Positions 9,732 to 19,621 are shown, counted from the stretch's first letter. The stretch is 64,000 nt of DNA from Kluyvera sichuanensis (GCF_014218705.1 NZ_JABBJF010000005.1:62001-126000), one strand, 5' to 3'. Numbers and translations: made by a program. The notes: a model not told the origin generated them from the letters alone.

Positions 9732-10922
9732 TTATTCCGCCAACGCCTGCGCACACGCCCAGGCGCTGGACCACGCCCACTGGAAGTTATAGCCGCCCAG
9801 CCAGCCGGTCACGTCCATCACTTCGCCGATAAAGTACAGCCCCGGCGCTTTCTTTGCTTCCATGGTGCGTGAAGAGAGTTCATTGGTGTCCACGCCGCCC
9901 AGCGTCACTTCTGCCGTGCGATAGCCTTCGGTGCCGTTTGGCTGTACGCGCCAGTCGGTCAGGGTATCCACCAGCGTTTGCTGCTCGCGAACGTTCAGTT
10001 GCTTAAGGGTGACGTCAGGAATTTGTCCAAGCTGTTGCAGGCATTCAACCAACCGTTTCGGCAGCTGCATCGCCAGCGTGTTTTTCAGGCTCTGGTTCGG
10101 ATGCTCGGCGCGCTGGACGTCGAGGAAGTCCGCCAGATCGATATCCGGCAGTAAATTAATGCTCACAAACTCGCCCGCCTGCCAATAGCTTGAGATTTGC
10201 AGCACTGCGGGGCCAGATAGGCCACGGTGGGTGAAAAGCAGACTTTCGCGGAACACCGTGCCGTCCTGCGCGGTGATGATTGACGGCACCGACACGCCGG
10301 AAAGCACCTGCAGCTGTTCGAGCATTGGCTTGTGCAACGTAAACGGCACCAGGCCCGCGCGGGTAGGCAGCACCTTCAGACCAAACTGCTCGGCAACTTT
10401 ATAGCCGAACGGCGTCGCCCCAAGGCCCGGCATCGACAGGCCGCCGCTGGCAATCACCAGCTTATCCGCCGACACTTGATCGCCGTTGAGCTGCAGGGTG
10501 TAGCCTTCGTCGTCGCGGGTGACGCTCAGGATTTCGCTGCGCAGGCGCGTGATCACGTTGCCCTTTTCACACTCGGCGACCAGCATCGCCACGATTTGAT
10601 CGGCGGAGTCATCGCAGAAAAGCTGCCCGAGGGTCTTTTCATGCCAGGCAATACCGTGCTTGCCGACCATGTCGATAAAGTCCCATTGGGTATAGCGCGC
10701 CAGCGCAGATTTGCAGAAATGCGGGTTTTGGCTCAGATATGCCGCGGGTTCGACATAAAGGTTAGTAAAATTGCAGCGACCGCCGCCGGACATGAGGATT
10801 TTACGTCCCGGTTTTTTACCGTTATCCAGCAGCAAAACGCGGCGCCCAGCTTGCCCCGCCATGGCGGCACAAAACATTCCTGCCGCTCCGGCACCCACTA
10901 CAATGGCATCAAACCTTTCCAC
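9732..10922 (-). CDS. yhiN: YhiN/BaiN-like NAD(P)/FAD-dependent oxidoreductase
   Basis: This HI0933-like flavoprotein (396 aa) matches E. coli YhiN along its length. The FAD-binding GAGAAGMFCAAMAGQAG dinucleotide motif is at the N-terminus, LMSGGGRCNFTN follows, and the C-terminal GLYFIGEVMDVTGWLGGYN segment is typical of the family. The start codon appears to be GTG at 10920-10922. The physiological substrate is not established for the family. The gene precedes pitA divergently, as in E. coli. Confidence 0.92.
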   Translation of the reverse strand: MERFDAIVVGAGAAGMFCAAMAGQAGRRVLLLDNGKKPGRKILMSGGGRCNFTNLYVEPAAYLSQNPHFCKSALARYTQWDFIDMVGKHGIAWHEKTLGQLFCDDSADQIVAMLVAECEKGNVITRLRSEILSVTRDDEGYTLQLNGDQVSADKLVIASGGLSMPGLGATPFGYKVAEQFGLKVLPTRAGLVPFTLHKPMLEQLQVLSGVSVPSIITAQDGTVFRESLLFTHRGLSGPAVLQISSYWQAGEFVSINLLPDIDLADFLDVQRAEHPNQSLKNTLAMQLPKRLVECLQQLGQIPDVTLKQLNVREQQTLVDTLTDWRVQPNGTEGYRTAEVTLGGVDTNELSSRTMEAKKAPGLYFIGEVMDVTGWLGGYNFQWAWSSAWACAQALAE

Positions 10923-11152
10923 GCACTATCCTCAACTTAGGTATTGTCGGGAATTGTAAATTTTTCACCGAAGTCGTACCAGTGAAATATCGACAAACCC
11001 GACTTATCTGATTGATACAAAATAAATAATTCTTTCTGACCTTTAAAATAGTATGGACAAATATCAAAAAAAATAGAGATTTCACTTTGCCCGCGCCGCC
11101 AATGTCCCTGATAATGCCGCGCGTTCATGTCCTCAAAATGGCGTAACGTCCT

Positions 11153-12640
11153 ATGTTACATTTGTTTGCTGGTCTGGATTTACATACCGGGCTGTTGTTA
11201 GTACTGGCACTGTTGTTTGTTCTTTTCTACGAAGCGATTAACGGCTTCCACGATACGGCTAACGCAGTGGCTACCGTAATTTATACTCGCGCTATGCGCT
11301 CACAGCTTGCTGTGGCGATGGCTGCGATCTTTAACTTCTTCGGCGTTCTGTTGGGCGGCCTGAGTGTAGCTTATGCCATCGTGCATATGCTGCCGACGGA
11401 TCTGTTGCTCAATATGGGCTCCGCTCACGGCCTCGCCATGGTCTTTTCCATGCTGCTGGCGGCTATTATCTGGAACCTCGGCACCTGGTATTTTGGTCTG
11501 CCTGCGTCCAGCTCCCACACGCTTATCGGTGCCATTATCGGTATTGGTTTAACCAATGCGATGATGACCGGAACGTCCGTGGTTGATGCCCTCAACATCC
11601 CGAAAGTGATTAACATTTTCGCGTCGTTGATCGTGTCACCAATTGTGGGTCTGGTCTTTGCTGGCGGTCTGATTTTCCTGCTGCGTCGTTTCTGGAGCGG
11701 CACCAAAAAACGCGCTCGTATCCACCTGACTCCTGCTGAACGTGAAAAGAAAGACGGTAAGAAAAAACCGCCGTTCTGGACCCGTATTGCTCTGATCCTC
11801 TCCGCGATTGGCGTGGCATTCTCCCACGGCGCGAACGACGGTCAGAAAGGCATTGGTCTGGTGATGCTGGTACTGATTGGCGTTGCTCCGGCAGGCTTCG
11901 TGGTTAACATGAACGCTTCCGGCTACGAAATCACGCGTACCCGCGATGCGGTCAACAACGTTGAAACGTTCTTCCAGCAGCGCCCTGAACTGCTGCTGAA
12001 AGTCCAGAACAGCGCTGACCCGTTAACCCCTGCAGCGCTGGAAGCCACCGAGTTCCATTGCCACCCGGCTAACACCATGAACGCGCTTGAGCGTACCAAG
12101 GCGATGCTGTCGGGAATCGAGAGCTACGATAAACTCTCGGTAGAGCAGCGCGGTCAACTTCGTCGTATCATGCTTTGCATCTCTGATACCACCGATAAAG
12201 TGGCCAAGATGCCGGAAGTGAATGCCGACGATCAGCGTCTGTTGAAGAAGCTGAAAACCGACATGCTGAGCACCATTGAGTACGCGCCAATCTGGATTAT
12301 TATGGCGGTCGCACTGGCACTGGGCATTGGTACCATGATCGGCTGGCGTCGCGTTGCCACCACTATCGGTGAAAAAATCGGTAAGAAAGGCATGACCTAC
12401 GCTCAGGGTATGTCCGCACAGATGACCTCTGCGGTGTCCATCGGTCTGGCAAGCTATACCGGGATGCCGGTCTCCACGACGCACGTACTCTCCTCTTCCG
12501 TGGCGGGTACCATGCTGGTTGATGGCGGCGGGTTACAGCGTAAAACCGTGACCAACATTCTGATGGCCTGGGTCTTCACCCTGCCGGCCTCTATCATTCT
12601 TTCCGGCGTGCTGTACTGGATCTCGCTGAAGCTTATCTAA
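11153..12640 (+). CDS. pitA: PitA, low-affinity inorganic phosphate:H+ symporter
   Basis: This 495-aa Pit-family (PiT) inner-membrane transporter takes up metal-phosphate complexes driven by protons. Both signature repeats are present: [10 protein letters not shown] near the N-terminus and [11 protein letters not shown] in the second half. Around ten hydrophobic helices flank a central hydrophilic loop (about residues 185-380). That loop differs most from E. coli PitA and is slightly shorter; the rest is nearly identical. The 230-bp region before it, shared with yhiN, has no gene I can support. Confidence 0.97.
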   Translation: MLHLFAGLDLHTGLLLVLALLFVLFYEAINGFHDTANAVATVIYTRAMRSQLAVAMAAIFNFFGVLLGGLSVAYAIVHMLPTDLLLNMGSAHGLAMVFSMLLAAIIWNLGTWYFGLPASSSHTLIGAIIGIGLTNAMMTGTSVVDALNIPKVINIFASLIVSPIVGLVFAGGLIFLLRRFWSGTKKRARIHLTPAEREKKDGKKKPPFWTRIALILSAIGVAFSHGANDGQKGIGLVMLVLIGVAPAGFVVNMNASGYEITRTRDAVNNVETFFQQRPELLLKVQNSADPLTPAALEATEFHCHPANTMNALERTKAMLSGIESYDKLSVEQRGQLRRIMLCISDTTDKVAKMPEVNADDQRLLKKLKTDMLSTIEYAPIWIIMAVALALGIGTMIGWRRVATTIGEKIGKKGMTYAQGMSAQMTSAVSIGLASYTGMPVSTTHVLSSSVAGTMLVDGGGLQRKTVTNILMAWVFTLPASIILSGVLYWISLKLI

Positions 12641-12660
12641 GTCAGCGGCGATAAAAACAT

Positions 12661-12694
12661 AAAAACGGGTCAGGAAACTGGCCCGTTTTTTTTT
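12661..12694 (+). terminator. Rho-independent terminator after pitA
   Basis: The hairpin AAAACGGGTCAG / CTGGCCCGTTTT (one T-G pair, 4-nt loop) is followed by a run of about 9 T residues. It lies 20 bp after the pitA stop, and uspB ends 3 bp further on the opposite strand. Confidence 0.93.
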
Positions 12695-12696
12695 AC

Positions 12697-13032
12697 TTAG
12701 TGCCAAATCATCAACGCAATTAAGCTGATGACCACCAATCCACAGAGCGAACTGGTCAAAATAAACTGACGGCGAACGCGTTCGCAGCGGCGAATAAACT
12801 CATCGTCGTGATGGTCGAGGTAACGCTGCCCGTAAATGTACCAGACCAGGCGCATCTGCTTGCCCGGCTGGCCGTGGGAGGTGAAAAAGCCACCGCCATC
12901 GACATACTGATAGAGCAAGGGATCGCAACCTCGTAGTACCACCAATAGCGCACGTAGTGACGAGAAGTAACGTGCCATATTCACCACACAAACGACACAC
13001 AGGGCCCAAAACAGCGCAATCGTGCTGATCAT
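12697..13032 (-). CDS. uspB: UspB, universal stress protein B
   Basis: This 111-aa inner-membrane protein is nearly identical to E. coli UspB, a sigma-S-dependent stationary-phase protein linked to ethanol tolerance. The N-terminal hydrophobic helix ([20 protein letters not shown]) and a C-terminal one ([16 protein letters not shown]) are visible. A longer frame extends 19 codons upstream, but I chose the ATG at 13030-13032 because a strong GGAGG lies 5-6 nt before it and the product then matches the known length. It is divergent from uspA. Confidence 0.95.
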   Translation of the reverse strand: MISTIALFWALCVVCVVNMARYFSSLRALLVVLRGCDPLLYQYVDGGGFFTSHGQPGKQMRLVWYIYGQRYLDHHDDEFIRRCERVRRQFILTSSLCGLVVISLIALMIWH

Positions 13033-13255
13033 AACTCCTCCCCGGCGACCAGCCCTTAGAGATATCCCCCAGGGCATACCGCTCCCCAATTTCCCACCAA
13101 CACCTCAGTAAAAGAGTGCGATTCCGATCACGTTTATTTATTCGATCGGCTCATTAAATAGTGTAGAAGATCAGTTAAATTTTTTACCACAAGGTTAATC
13201 GTTATCAATACGTAAGATTGAAAAATTTGTTTAACTAATTGGCGAACCGGATGCA

Positions 13256-13282
13256 TTGACGGCGCCCCAAGGCCACTATAAG
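13256..13282 (+). promoter_or_regulatory. Possible sigma-70 promoter for uspA
   Basis: TTGACG (13256-13261) and TATAAG (13277-13282) are separated by 15 bp, a slightly short spacer. This would give a leader of about 125 nt before the uspA start. The remaining part of the 382-bp uspB-uspA spacer (13033-13414) is AT-rich and presumably holds the uspB promoter. I see no gene in it. Confidence 0.4.
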
Positions 13283-13414
13283 GTAGAAATATCTTCTACA
13301 ATTAGGTCTTTAAGGGCAAACCCCGCGCAGATAGCACGCAGGACGCGGGCAAGGGACAGCGCATGGGCTGTCTGGTCCAACAGTCATCGACAACTTTATG
13401 GAAGGAGTAACACT

Positions 13415-13852
13415 ATGGCTTACAAACACATTCTTATCGCCGTCGACCTTTCACCAGAAAGCAAAGTTCTGGTGGAGAAAGCGGTATCAATGGCTCGCCC
13501 TTACAATGCGAAAGTCTCTTTGATTCACGTTGACGTGAACTATTCCGATCTCTATACCGGGCTGATTGATGTCAATCTGGGCGATATGCAGAAACGTATC
13601 TCTGAAGAGACCCATCACGCGCTGAGCGAACTCTCTACCGGTGCGGGCTACCCTATCACCGAAACCCTGAGCGGTAGCGGCGACCTGGGTCAGGTGCTGG
13701 TTGATGCTATCAAGAAATACGATATGGACCTGGTTGTTTGCGGTCATCACCAGGATTTCTGGAGCAAACTGATGTCTTCTGCTCGTCAGCTGATCAACAC
13801 CGTTCACGTTGATATGCTGATTGTTCCACTGCGTGACGACGAAGAAGAGTAA
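13415..13852 (+). CDS. uspA: UspA, universal stress protein A
   Basis: This 145-aa cytosolic universal stress protein, homodimeric in its family, is induced by growth arrest and many stresses. The translation [20 protein letters not shown] is the hallmark N-terminus, and the C-terminal [13 protein letters not shown] strand is the dimer-forming segment. The open frame runs 53 codons further upstream, but that extension covers the promoter/leader. The ATG at 13415, with GGAAGGAG 7-8 nt upstream, gives the expected size. It is divergent from uspB. Confidence 0.96.
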   Translation: MAYKHILIAVDLSPESKVLVEKAVSMARPYNAKVSLIHVDVNYSDLYTGLIDVNLGDMQKRISEETHHALSELSTGAGYPITETLSGSGDLGQVLVDAIKKYDMDLVVCGHHQDFWSKLMSSARQLINTVHVDMLIVPLRDDEEE

Positions 13853-13862
13853 ATCTGATTCA

Positions 13863-13936
13863 GTAGCCCGGACGAGGCGCACCAGCGCCGACTCCGGGGG
13901 TTTTCCCCGGCGTCACTGCGTTCGGCCGGGCTACTT
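13863..13936. repeat. REP-like palindromic element downstream of uspA
   Basis: Outer arms AGTAGCCCGG and CCGGGCTACT enclose GC-rich smaller dyads (GGCGCACCAGCGCC, CTCCGGGGG/CCCCGG). Related sequence occurs at 24332-24415, 35688-35740 and within the ldr array. It sits between the convergent uspA and Rrf2 genes. Confidence 0.65.
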
Positions 13937-13939
13937 AGT

Positions 13940-14446
13940 TCACGCGTTTTTCCGCCCGGCAATCCACTCTTGTACCTCTACCACGAACGTATCCGGTGCT
14001 TTGCGGTACATCTTACGCGCCAGGTCCAGAATCGTATGCTGGCCTAACGCCTCTTCCATCCGCTGCTGCGCCATGTCCATCACCGAACGCACGCCACAGA
14101 TACCTTCGCAGGCCCACTCCGGCGGCTGCTCATCAAACACCGCCAGGCGCTGACGAATCTCCCGGCACTCAAAAATACGCTTATCGCCGTCGATCGCGTT
14201 GACCACGTCCAGCACCGTAATGTCTTCAGCCGGTTTCGCCAGCTGAAAACCGCCGCCCTTCCCTTCGATGCTGCGCACCAGCCCGGCCTTCGACAGGCGA
14301 GTAAAGATTTTGGCCAGATAGTCGTAGGGCACGCTTTGCAGCTCGGCAATTTCGCGCACGCTCATATCGCGGGCGTCACCTTTGCCGTCCACCATGCACA
14401 TCAGACTATGTATGCCGTACTCAACCCCAGAACTGTAGAATGCCAT
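13940..14446 (-). CDS. Rrf2-family transcriptional regulator, RsrR/NsrR-like
   Basis: This 168-aa Rrf2 protein has an N-terminal winged HTH (residues about 2-80, with SVREIAELQSVPYDYLAKIF and GLVRSIEGKGGGFQLAKP) and cysteines at C94, C113 and C117 in FECREIRQ...WACEGICG. E9 and H13 near the N-terminus match, as I recall, the Glu/His cluster ligands of Streptomyces RsrR, so a redox-sensing [2Fe-2S] cluster is plausible. It is divergent from an NADH dehydrogenase-like gene across 233 bp, its likely target. A CTCAG-N11-CTGAG dyad at 14457-14477 lies just upstream of its start and could be an autoregulatory operator. E. coli K-12 lacks this pair at the locus. Confidence 0.88.
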   Translation of the reverse strand: MAFYSSGVEYGIHSLMCMVDGKGDARDMSVREIAELQSVPYDYLAKIFTRLSKAGLVRSIEGKGGGFQLAKPAEDITVLDVVNAIDGDKRIFECREIRQRLAVFDEQPPEWACEGICGVRSVMDMAQQRMEEALGQHTILDLARKMYRKAPDTFVVEVQEWIAGRKNA

Positions 14447-14679
14447 GCGCTCTTATCTCAGCAAAAATTATTCTGAGTTATTGTAGCTTTTTCATCGAAT
14501 GCATTCCAGATAGCAAGCATAAATACTGAACACATAAAAATTTAATTAATTAAATATCAAATAGATAATTTAAAAACGTGTCTTCTGATACGTTTGCTGA
14601 AGCGAATCACGTTGCAATCTTTAACTACGACCAATAAAATCCGAGTCAATTAATCGTAGTCACCAGTGAGACAAACCTA

Positions 14680-15879
14680 ATGCGTAAACAAATTCTGATC
14701 GTCGGTGCCGGTTTTGCCGGTATGTGGGCAGCGCTGAGCGCCGCGCGTCTGGCAGACAAACACCAGCAGGCCGTTGATATTACGGTGATTGCGCCACAGC
14801 CAGAGCTGCGCGTGCGTCCGCGTTTTTATGAAAGCCACGTTCAGACGCTGGTTTCCCCACTGATGCCGCTGTTCGACGTCACCGGCGTTAAGTTCCTGCG
14901 CGGTACCGTTGAGCAGATCCTTCCGGCCTCGAAAGAGGTGAGCTGGAAAGATGAGAACGGCGAAGTGCGCCTGCGCCGCTACGACCGCCTGGTACTTGCC
15001 AGCGGTAGCCACGTCAACCGCGATATCGTTGCCGGTGCCGCCGAGCACGCGTTCGACCTCGATCAGCTGGAAAGCGCAACGGTACTGGAACAGCATCTGA
15101 AAGATCTGGCCGGGCAGCCTGAGAGCGAAGCGCGTAACACCGTGGTGGTGTGCGGCGGTGGCTTCACCGGGATTGAGATGGCGCTGGAACTTCCTAGCCG
15201 TCTACGCGAAATCCTGGGTGAAGATGCTAAGACCAGAGTTGTCGTAGTTGAGCGCGGTGCGCAGCCGGGCGGCCGCTGGAGCCAGGAATTACGCGATGTG
15301 ATTATCGAAGCCTCCGCCGAACTGGGCGTGGAGTGGCTGGTGAACGCGGAAGTGGAGAGCGTGGATGCCTCAGGCGTTACGCTGAAAGATGGCCAGGTTA
15401 TCGCCTCCCAGACCGTTATCTGGACCGTCGGCGTACAGGCCAACGGGCTGACCGCACAGATTGATGCGCCGCGCGACCGTCAAGGGCGTCTGCACGTCAA
15501 CGGCAACCTGCAGGTGCTGGGCCATAACGATATCTACGCCACCGGCGATGTGGCTTACGCCGCGACCGATGACAAAGGCAACCACGCGCTGATGACCTGC
15601 CAGCACGCCATTCTGCTGGGCAAATTTGCCGGGAACAACGCCGCGGCAAGCGTGCTGGACGTAGCACCGCTGCCGTATCGCCAGGAGATGTATGTGACCT
15701 GTCTGGATCTGGGCGCATGGGGTGCGGTGTATAGCGAAGGCTGGGATCAGCAGGTGAAGCTCAAGCGTGAAGAGGCGAAGAAGCTGAAAGTGTCGATTGT
15801 CAGCGAGCTGATTTATCCGCCGAAAGCGGATCGTGCGGTGGCGTTTGAGATTGCGGATCCGCTGGCACCGTTTGTTTAA
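14680..15879 (+). CDS. NAD(P)/FAD-dependent oxidoreductase, NDH-2-like
   Basis: This 399-aa pyridine nucleotide-disulphide oxidoreductase fold protein has an N-terminal FAD motif (IVGAGFAGMWAALSAARL), a central NAD(P)H-binding motif (VVCGGGFTGIEMALELP), and the late ATGDVAYA motif that contacts FAD. The overall plan is that of type II NADH:quinone dehydrogenases, though no clear C-terminal membrane helix is visible. It is divergent from an Rrf2 regulator, suggesting induction by redox stress. Electron acceptor and exact role are unknown. Confidence 0.85.
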   Translation: MRKQILIVGAGFAGMWAALSAARLADKHQQAVDITVIAPQPELRVRPRFYESHVQTLVSPLMPLFDVTGVKFLRGTVEQILPASKEVSWKDENGEVRLRRYDRLVLASGSHVNRDIVAGAAEHAFDLDQLESATVLEQHLKDLAGQPESEARNTVVVCGGGFTGIEMALELPSRLREILGEDAKTRVVVVERGAQPGGRWSQELRDVIIEASAELGVEWLVNAEVESVDASGVTLKDGQVIASQTVIWTVGVQANGLTAQIDAPRDRQGRLHVNGNLQVLGHNDIYATGDVAYAATDDKGNHALMTCQHAILLGKFAGNNAAASVLDVAPLPYRQEMYVTCLDLGAWGAVYSEGWDQQVKLKREEAKKLKVSIVSELIYPPKADRAVAFEIADPLAPFV

Positions 15880-15890
15880 GATTGTGCAAG

Positions 15891-15997
15891 CCCTCTCACC
15901 CCGGCCCTCTCCCCAAAGGGGCGAGGGAGAAAGCAGAGGGTGCAAACCGCACGATCGGTCCCCTCTCCCCCCTGGGGAGAGGGTTAGGGTGAGGGGT
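15891..15997. repeat. Dispersed CCCTCACCC...CCCTCTCCCC repeat, paired inverted copies
   Basis: One copy reads CTCACCCCGGCCCTCTCCCC and an inverted one GGGGAGAGGGTTAGGGTGAG, with about 60 nt between, so the whole can fold into a large hairpin. The same motif occurs at 30125-30161 and 40373-40460. It lies between the convergent oxidoreductase and rsmJ. Confidence 0.75.
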
Positions 15998-16001
15998 AAA
16001 A

Positions 16002-16754
16002 TTACTCCGCCGTCCCCGCATAAATATCAAACCGATGCCCTTTGGTAACCACCGCATTCGGCGTCGCCACGTCCGCCAACGGCGGGGCGTAATCCGGGCG
16101 TTTCACCACCACGCGTTTGGTTGCCAACTGACGCGCCGGTTCCAGTAAACCATCCGCATCCAAATCCGGCCCCACCAGCGACTGAAACACGCGCATCTCT
16201 TTCTTCACCAGCGCGCTTTTCTGCTTATGCGGGAACATCGGGTCAAGATACACCACCTGCGGACGCGGGCTGATATCGGTTAACGCCGTCAGGCTGGACG
16301 CATGAATTAGCTGTAGCCGCTCCTGCAACCACGGGCCGATCTCCGGGTCCGCGTAGCCACGCGCCAGGCCGTCGTCGAGCAGCGCCGCCACCACCGGGTT
16401 ACGCTCCAGCATCCGCACGCGACAACCAACGGAGGCCAGCACAAAGGCATCGCGCCCCAGCCCCGCCGTCGCATCCACCACGTCCGGCAGATAACCGCCT
16501 TTCACGCCCACGGCTTTCGCCACCGCTTCACCGCGACCGCCGCCGAATTTGCGTCGGTGCGCCATCGCCCCGCCGACAAAATCGACGAAGATACCGCCAA
16601 GCTTGGGCTCATCGCGTTTACGCAGTTCCAGATGCTCCGGGGTCATCACCAGCGCCATCAGGTTGTCGTCGTCCTGTTCCAGCCCCCAGCGGGCAGCAAG
16701 AACAGATAAGGCGCCGTCTCCGGCGCCCGTTTCATCAATTAAGCAGATTTTCAC
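16002..16754 (-). CDS. rsmJ: RsmJ, 16S rRNA m2G1516 methyltransferase
   Basis: This 250-aa SAM-dependent methyltransferase (formerly YhiQ) modifies G1516 of 16S rRNA. Family features are the [22 protein letters not shown]-binding loop and the [20 protein letters not shown] catalytic segment with DPMFP. It starts 8 nt after prlC and is surely co-transcribed with it, as in E. coli, so it may share the sigma-32-type promoter. Confidence 0.96.
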   Translation of the reverse strand: MKICLIDETGAGDGALSVLAARWGLEQDDDNLMALVMTPEHLELRKRDEPKLGGIFVDFVGGAMAHRRKFGGGRGEAVAKAVGVKGGYLPDVVDATAGLGRDAFVLASVGCRVRMLERNPVVAALLDDGLARGYADPEIGPWLQERLQLIHASSLTALTDISPRPQVVYLDPMFPHKQKSALVKKEMRVFQSLVGPDLDADGLLEPARQLATKRVVVKRPDYAPPLADVATPNAVVTKGHRFDIYAGTAE

Positions 16755-16762
16755 GACAACAA

Positions 16763-18805
16763 TCAGCCTTTGATCCCGTAATGCTCAAGCATTGCATCCA
16801 GCTGAGGCTCACGGCCACGGAAGCGTTTGAACAGCGCCATCGGTTCTTCAGAACCACCGCGGGTCAGGATGTTGTCGAGGAACGACTGCCCAGTCTGACG
16901 GTTGAAGATCCCCTCTTCCTCAAAGCGAGAGAAGGCATCTGCCGCCAGCACGTCGGCCCACAGGTAGCTGTAGTAGCCCGCCGCATAGCCACCGGCAAAG
17001 ATGTGGCTGAAGGCATGTGGGAAACGACCCCAGGTTGGGCCTGGTACCACGGCGACCTGTTTCTTGATTTCGGCCAGCGTTTCGAGCACTTTCGCACCCT
17101 GCTGCGGGTTGTACTGGGCGTGCAGGCGGAAGTCGAACAGACCGAACTCCAGCTGACGCAGGATAAACAGCGCGGCCTGGTAGTTTTTCGCCGCCAGCAT
17201 TTTATCCAGCAGTTCCTTCGGCAGCGGTTCACCAGTTTCATAGTGGCCGGAGATAAACGCCAGCGCTTCCGGCTCCCAGCACCAGTTTTCCATAAACTGG
17301 CTTGGCAGCTCGACTGCATCCCACGGCACCCCGCTGATACCGGACACACCGGCAGTTTCGATGCGGGTCAGCATGTGGTGCAGGCCGTGGCCGAACTCAT
17401 GGAACAGGGTGATCACTTCGTCATGGGTAAACAGCGCCGGTTTGCCGTTCACCGGGCGGTTAAAGTTACAGGTCAGGTAGGCGACCGGTTTTTGCAGCGT
17501 GCCGTCGAGTTTACGCATCTGGCCGACGCAGTCATCCATCCACGCCCCGCCGCGTTTGTGTTCGCGGGCATACAGGTCAAGGTAGAAGCTGCCGCGCAGT
17601 TCGTTGCTTTCGTCGTACAGCTCGAAGAAGCGCACTTCCGGGTTCCAGACGTCAACGTCGGTACGTTCTTTAGCGGTGATACCGTAAATGCGCTTAACCA
17701 CTTCGAACAGGCCGTTAACCGCTTTATTTTCCGGGAAGTATGGGCGCAGCTGCTCATCGCTGATGCTGTAGAGATGCTGTTTCTGTTTTTCGCTGTAGTA
17801 GGCGATATCCCACGGCTGCAGTTCGTCGACGCCAAATTCAGCTTTGGCAAAAGCGCGCAGCTGGGCCAGCTCTTTCTCACCCTGCGGACGAGCACGTTTG
17901 GCCAGATCCGTCAGGAAGTCGAGCACCTGCTGTGGATTTTCCGCCATTTTGGTGGCGAGCGATTTAAAGGCGTAGCTTTCAAAGCCCAGCAGCTGAGCCA
18001 GCTCGTGGCGCAGCGCCAGAATCTCTTCCATCACCGGGGTGTTATCCCACTTACCGGCGTTTGGCCCCTGATCGGAGGCGCGAGTGGAGTAGGCGCGGTA
18101 CAGCTCTTCACGCAGTGCCTGATTGTCGCAGTAGGTCATCACCGGCAGGTAGCTCGGGATATCCAGCGTCAGCAGGTAACCTTCCTGCTCTTTGGCTTCA
18201 GCCTGGGCTTTCGCCGCGGCCAGCGCGCTTTCCGGCATGCCGGAGAGTTCAGCTTCATCGGTCACCAGCTTGCTCCAGCCCATGGTGGCATCAAGCACGT
18301 TGTTGCTGTACTGGTTGCCCAACTCGGACAGGCGGGTCGCAATTTCGCCGTAGCGCTGCTGTTTCTCTTTCGGCAGGCCGATTCCGGACAATTCAAAATC
18401 ACGCAGCGCGTTATCGACCGCTTTTTTCTGCGCGGTGTTCAAGGTGGCGTAGTTATCGCCGTCACGCAGGTCGCGGTAGGCGTTGTACAGCCCTTCGTTT
18501 TGACCGACCCAGGTGCTGTATTCCGACAGCAGCGGCAGCGTCTGCTCATAGGCTTCACGCAGTTCCGGGCTGTTCTGGACCGAGTTCAGGTGGCTCACCG
18601 GCGAGAAGATGCGCCCCAGCACGTCGTCCACTTCCGCCAGCGGCTGGCAGAGGTTTTCCCAGCTATACGGCCCGCCCTGCGCCACTACGCGTTCCACATT
18701 CTCACGACAGTCGTTCAGTGCTTTGGTCACGGCAGGGACAACATGTTCGGGCTGAATCTGGGAAAACGGCGGTAGGTCGAAGGGGGTCAGTAATGGATTG
18801 GTCAT
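16763..18805 (-). CDS. prlC: PrlC, oligopeptidase A
   Basis: This 680-aa cytosolic M3 zinc metallopeptidase degrades oligopeptides, including cleaved signal peptides. The zinc site HEFGHGLHH (HExxH) is visible, with downstream Glu residues in the [20 protein letters not shown] region. Length matches the family. It is followed at 8 nt by rsmJ. A good sigma-32-type promoter overlaps the end of the upstream gene (18867-18894), in line with its known heat-shock control in E. coli. A 664-aa antisense frame over this gene is a shadow of its codon bias. Confidence 0.97.
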   Translation of the reverse strand: MTNPLLTPFDLPPFSQIQPEHVVPAVTKALNDCRENVERVVAQGGPYSWENLCQPLAEVDDVLGRIFSPVSHLNSVQNSPELREAYEQTLPLLSEYSTWVGQNEGLYNAYRDLRDGDNYATLNTAQKKAVDNALRDFELSGIGLPKEKQQRYGEIATRLSELGNQYSNNVLDATMGWSKLVTDEAELSGMPESALAAAKAQAEAKEQEGYLLTLDIPSYLPVMTYCDNQALREELYRAYSTRASDQGPNAGKWDNTPVMEEILALRHELAQLLGFESYAFKSLATKMAENPQQVLDFLTDLAKRARPQGEKELAQLRAFAKAEFGVDELQPWDIAYYSEKQKQHLYSISDEQLRPYFPENKAVNGLFEVVKRIYGITAKERTDVDVWNPEVRFFELYDESNELRGSFYLDLYAREHKRGGAWMDDCVGQMRKLDGTLQKPVAYLTCNFNRPVNGKPALFTHDEVITLFHEFGHGLHHMLTRIETAGVSGISGVPWDAVELPSQFMENWCWEPEALAFISGHYETGEPLPKELLDKMLAAKNYQAALFILRQLEFGLFDFRLHAQYNPQQGAKVLETLAEIKKQVAVVPGPTWGRFPHAFSHIFAGGYAAGYYSYLWADVLAADAFSRFEEEGIFNRQTGQSFLDNILTRGGSEEPMALFKRFRGREPQLDAMLEHYGIKG

Positions 18806-18866
18806 ATGCGCAGTCCTGGTCTAAGAAAGAAATGAAGCGCTCAGCGGCGCTTTAGCGATAGATCTA

Positions 18867-18894
18867 GAATGGGGGATAGTTGGGGGAATTTCAA
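18867..18894 (-). promoter_or_regulatory. Sigma-32 (heat-shock) promoter of prlC-rsmJ
   Basis: On the minus strand, TTGAAA (18889-18894) and CCCCATTC (18867-18874) are 14 bp apart, a close match to the RpoH consensus CTTGAAA-N13/17-CCCCATNT. The -35 overlaps the stop codon of the LysE-family gene. Confidence 0.75.
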
Positions 18895-19508
18895 TGATAG
18901 TGGGTACTCATTTCACCGACGTTGTAAACAATGCCGAACAGTGCAACCGCCAGTAAAAACAGCGCTGAGAGGCGTTCGAGGCGGAGAGCATACCTTCCCG
19001 ACAACAGGCGCTGAACCGTCAGGATATAGAGCGACAGAACGGTAATATCAAACACCACCCACACCAGCGAGAGCGTCAGCATACTCAGGGTAAAGTCGTC
19101 CGTGATGGCAATAAACTGCGGGAAGAAAGCGACAAAAAAGAGAATATCCTTTGGGTTTGAAATGCCGACCAGAAAGCCCCTCAGCAGGCCGCCGCGCGCG
19201 GGTACTGCCTCGACACCCTGCGCTTTGTGCATCAGGCTACTGACGGCACTCCAGCCAATATAAAGTGAGCCAAGAACGCCCAGCAGAGACAGCATGACCG
19301 GCGACAACGCCACCACACCGAGCAGCATCAAGGCTGCCAACACCATCAGCATCAGCGATGCGGAGTTGGTGCCGAGAACCGTCATAAATGCCCGACGACT
19401 CCCCTCCCGCGCCGCCGTTCCCATAACCAGCGCCACCACCGGGCCGGGCGTCGCAAGCAGCAGTAGTACCGCCAGCATATAGGCGGCGAGCAGAGCCATA
19501 TTCATCAT
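18891..19508 (-). CDS. LysE/RhtB-family amino-acid exporter
   Basis: This 205-aa inner-membrane protein has six hydrophobic segments and the LysE-type N-terminal LLLATPGPVVALVMGTAAREG and GISNPKDILFFVAFFPQF motifs. Such proteins export amino acids or related metabolites; the substrate here cannot be read from the sequence. It is divergent from a LysR regulator with a perfect TGTGAGT-AAA-ACTCACA dyad between them. A GGGAG lies 3-7 nt before the first two candidate ATG codons, so the exact start could be 19508 or one codon later. Confidence 0.85.
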   Translation of the reverse strand: MMNMALLAAYMLAVLLLLATPGPVVALVMGTAAREGSRRAFMTVLGTNSASLMLMVLAALMLLGVVALSPVMLSLLGVLGSLYIGWSAVSSLMHKAQGVEAVPARGGLLRGFLVGISNPKDILFFVAFFPQFIAITDDFTLSMLTLSLVWVVFDITVLSLYILTVQRLLSGRYALRLERLSALFLLAVALFGIVYNVGEMSTHYH

Positions 19509-19591
19509 TTTCTCCCTACGATTAACGAGCCAGTACCCGCCATTATTCGGCGGGGTAGGCGCGTTGAAAAACGGAAAAAACTACGCTTCAA

Positions 19592-19608
19592 TGTGAGTAA
19601 AACTCACA
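19592..19608. promoter_or_regulatory. Palindromic operator between lysE-like and lysR genes
   Basis: A perfect 7-bp inverted repeat TGTGAGT-AAA-ACTCACA contains the T-N11-A pattern expected for LysR proteins. It ends 13 bp before the LysR start. Confidence 0.55.
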
Positions 19609-19621
19609 ATAGATAATCACC

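Noticed and set aside
10937-11128. 63-aa frame upstream of pitA on the minus strand
   Set aside because: It has no recognisable features and fills the divergent yhiN-pitA promoter region; no clear ribosome binding site.
13256-13414. 53-codon N-terminal extension of UspA
   Set aside because: The conserved UspA N-terminus and a strong GGAAGGAG mark the ATG at 13415; the extension overlaps the likely promoter.
16781-18775. 664-aa open frame on the plus strand across prlC
   Set aside because: It is exactly antisense to the well-conserved prlC, has no recognisable domain, and reflects the codon bias of the real gene.
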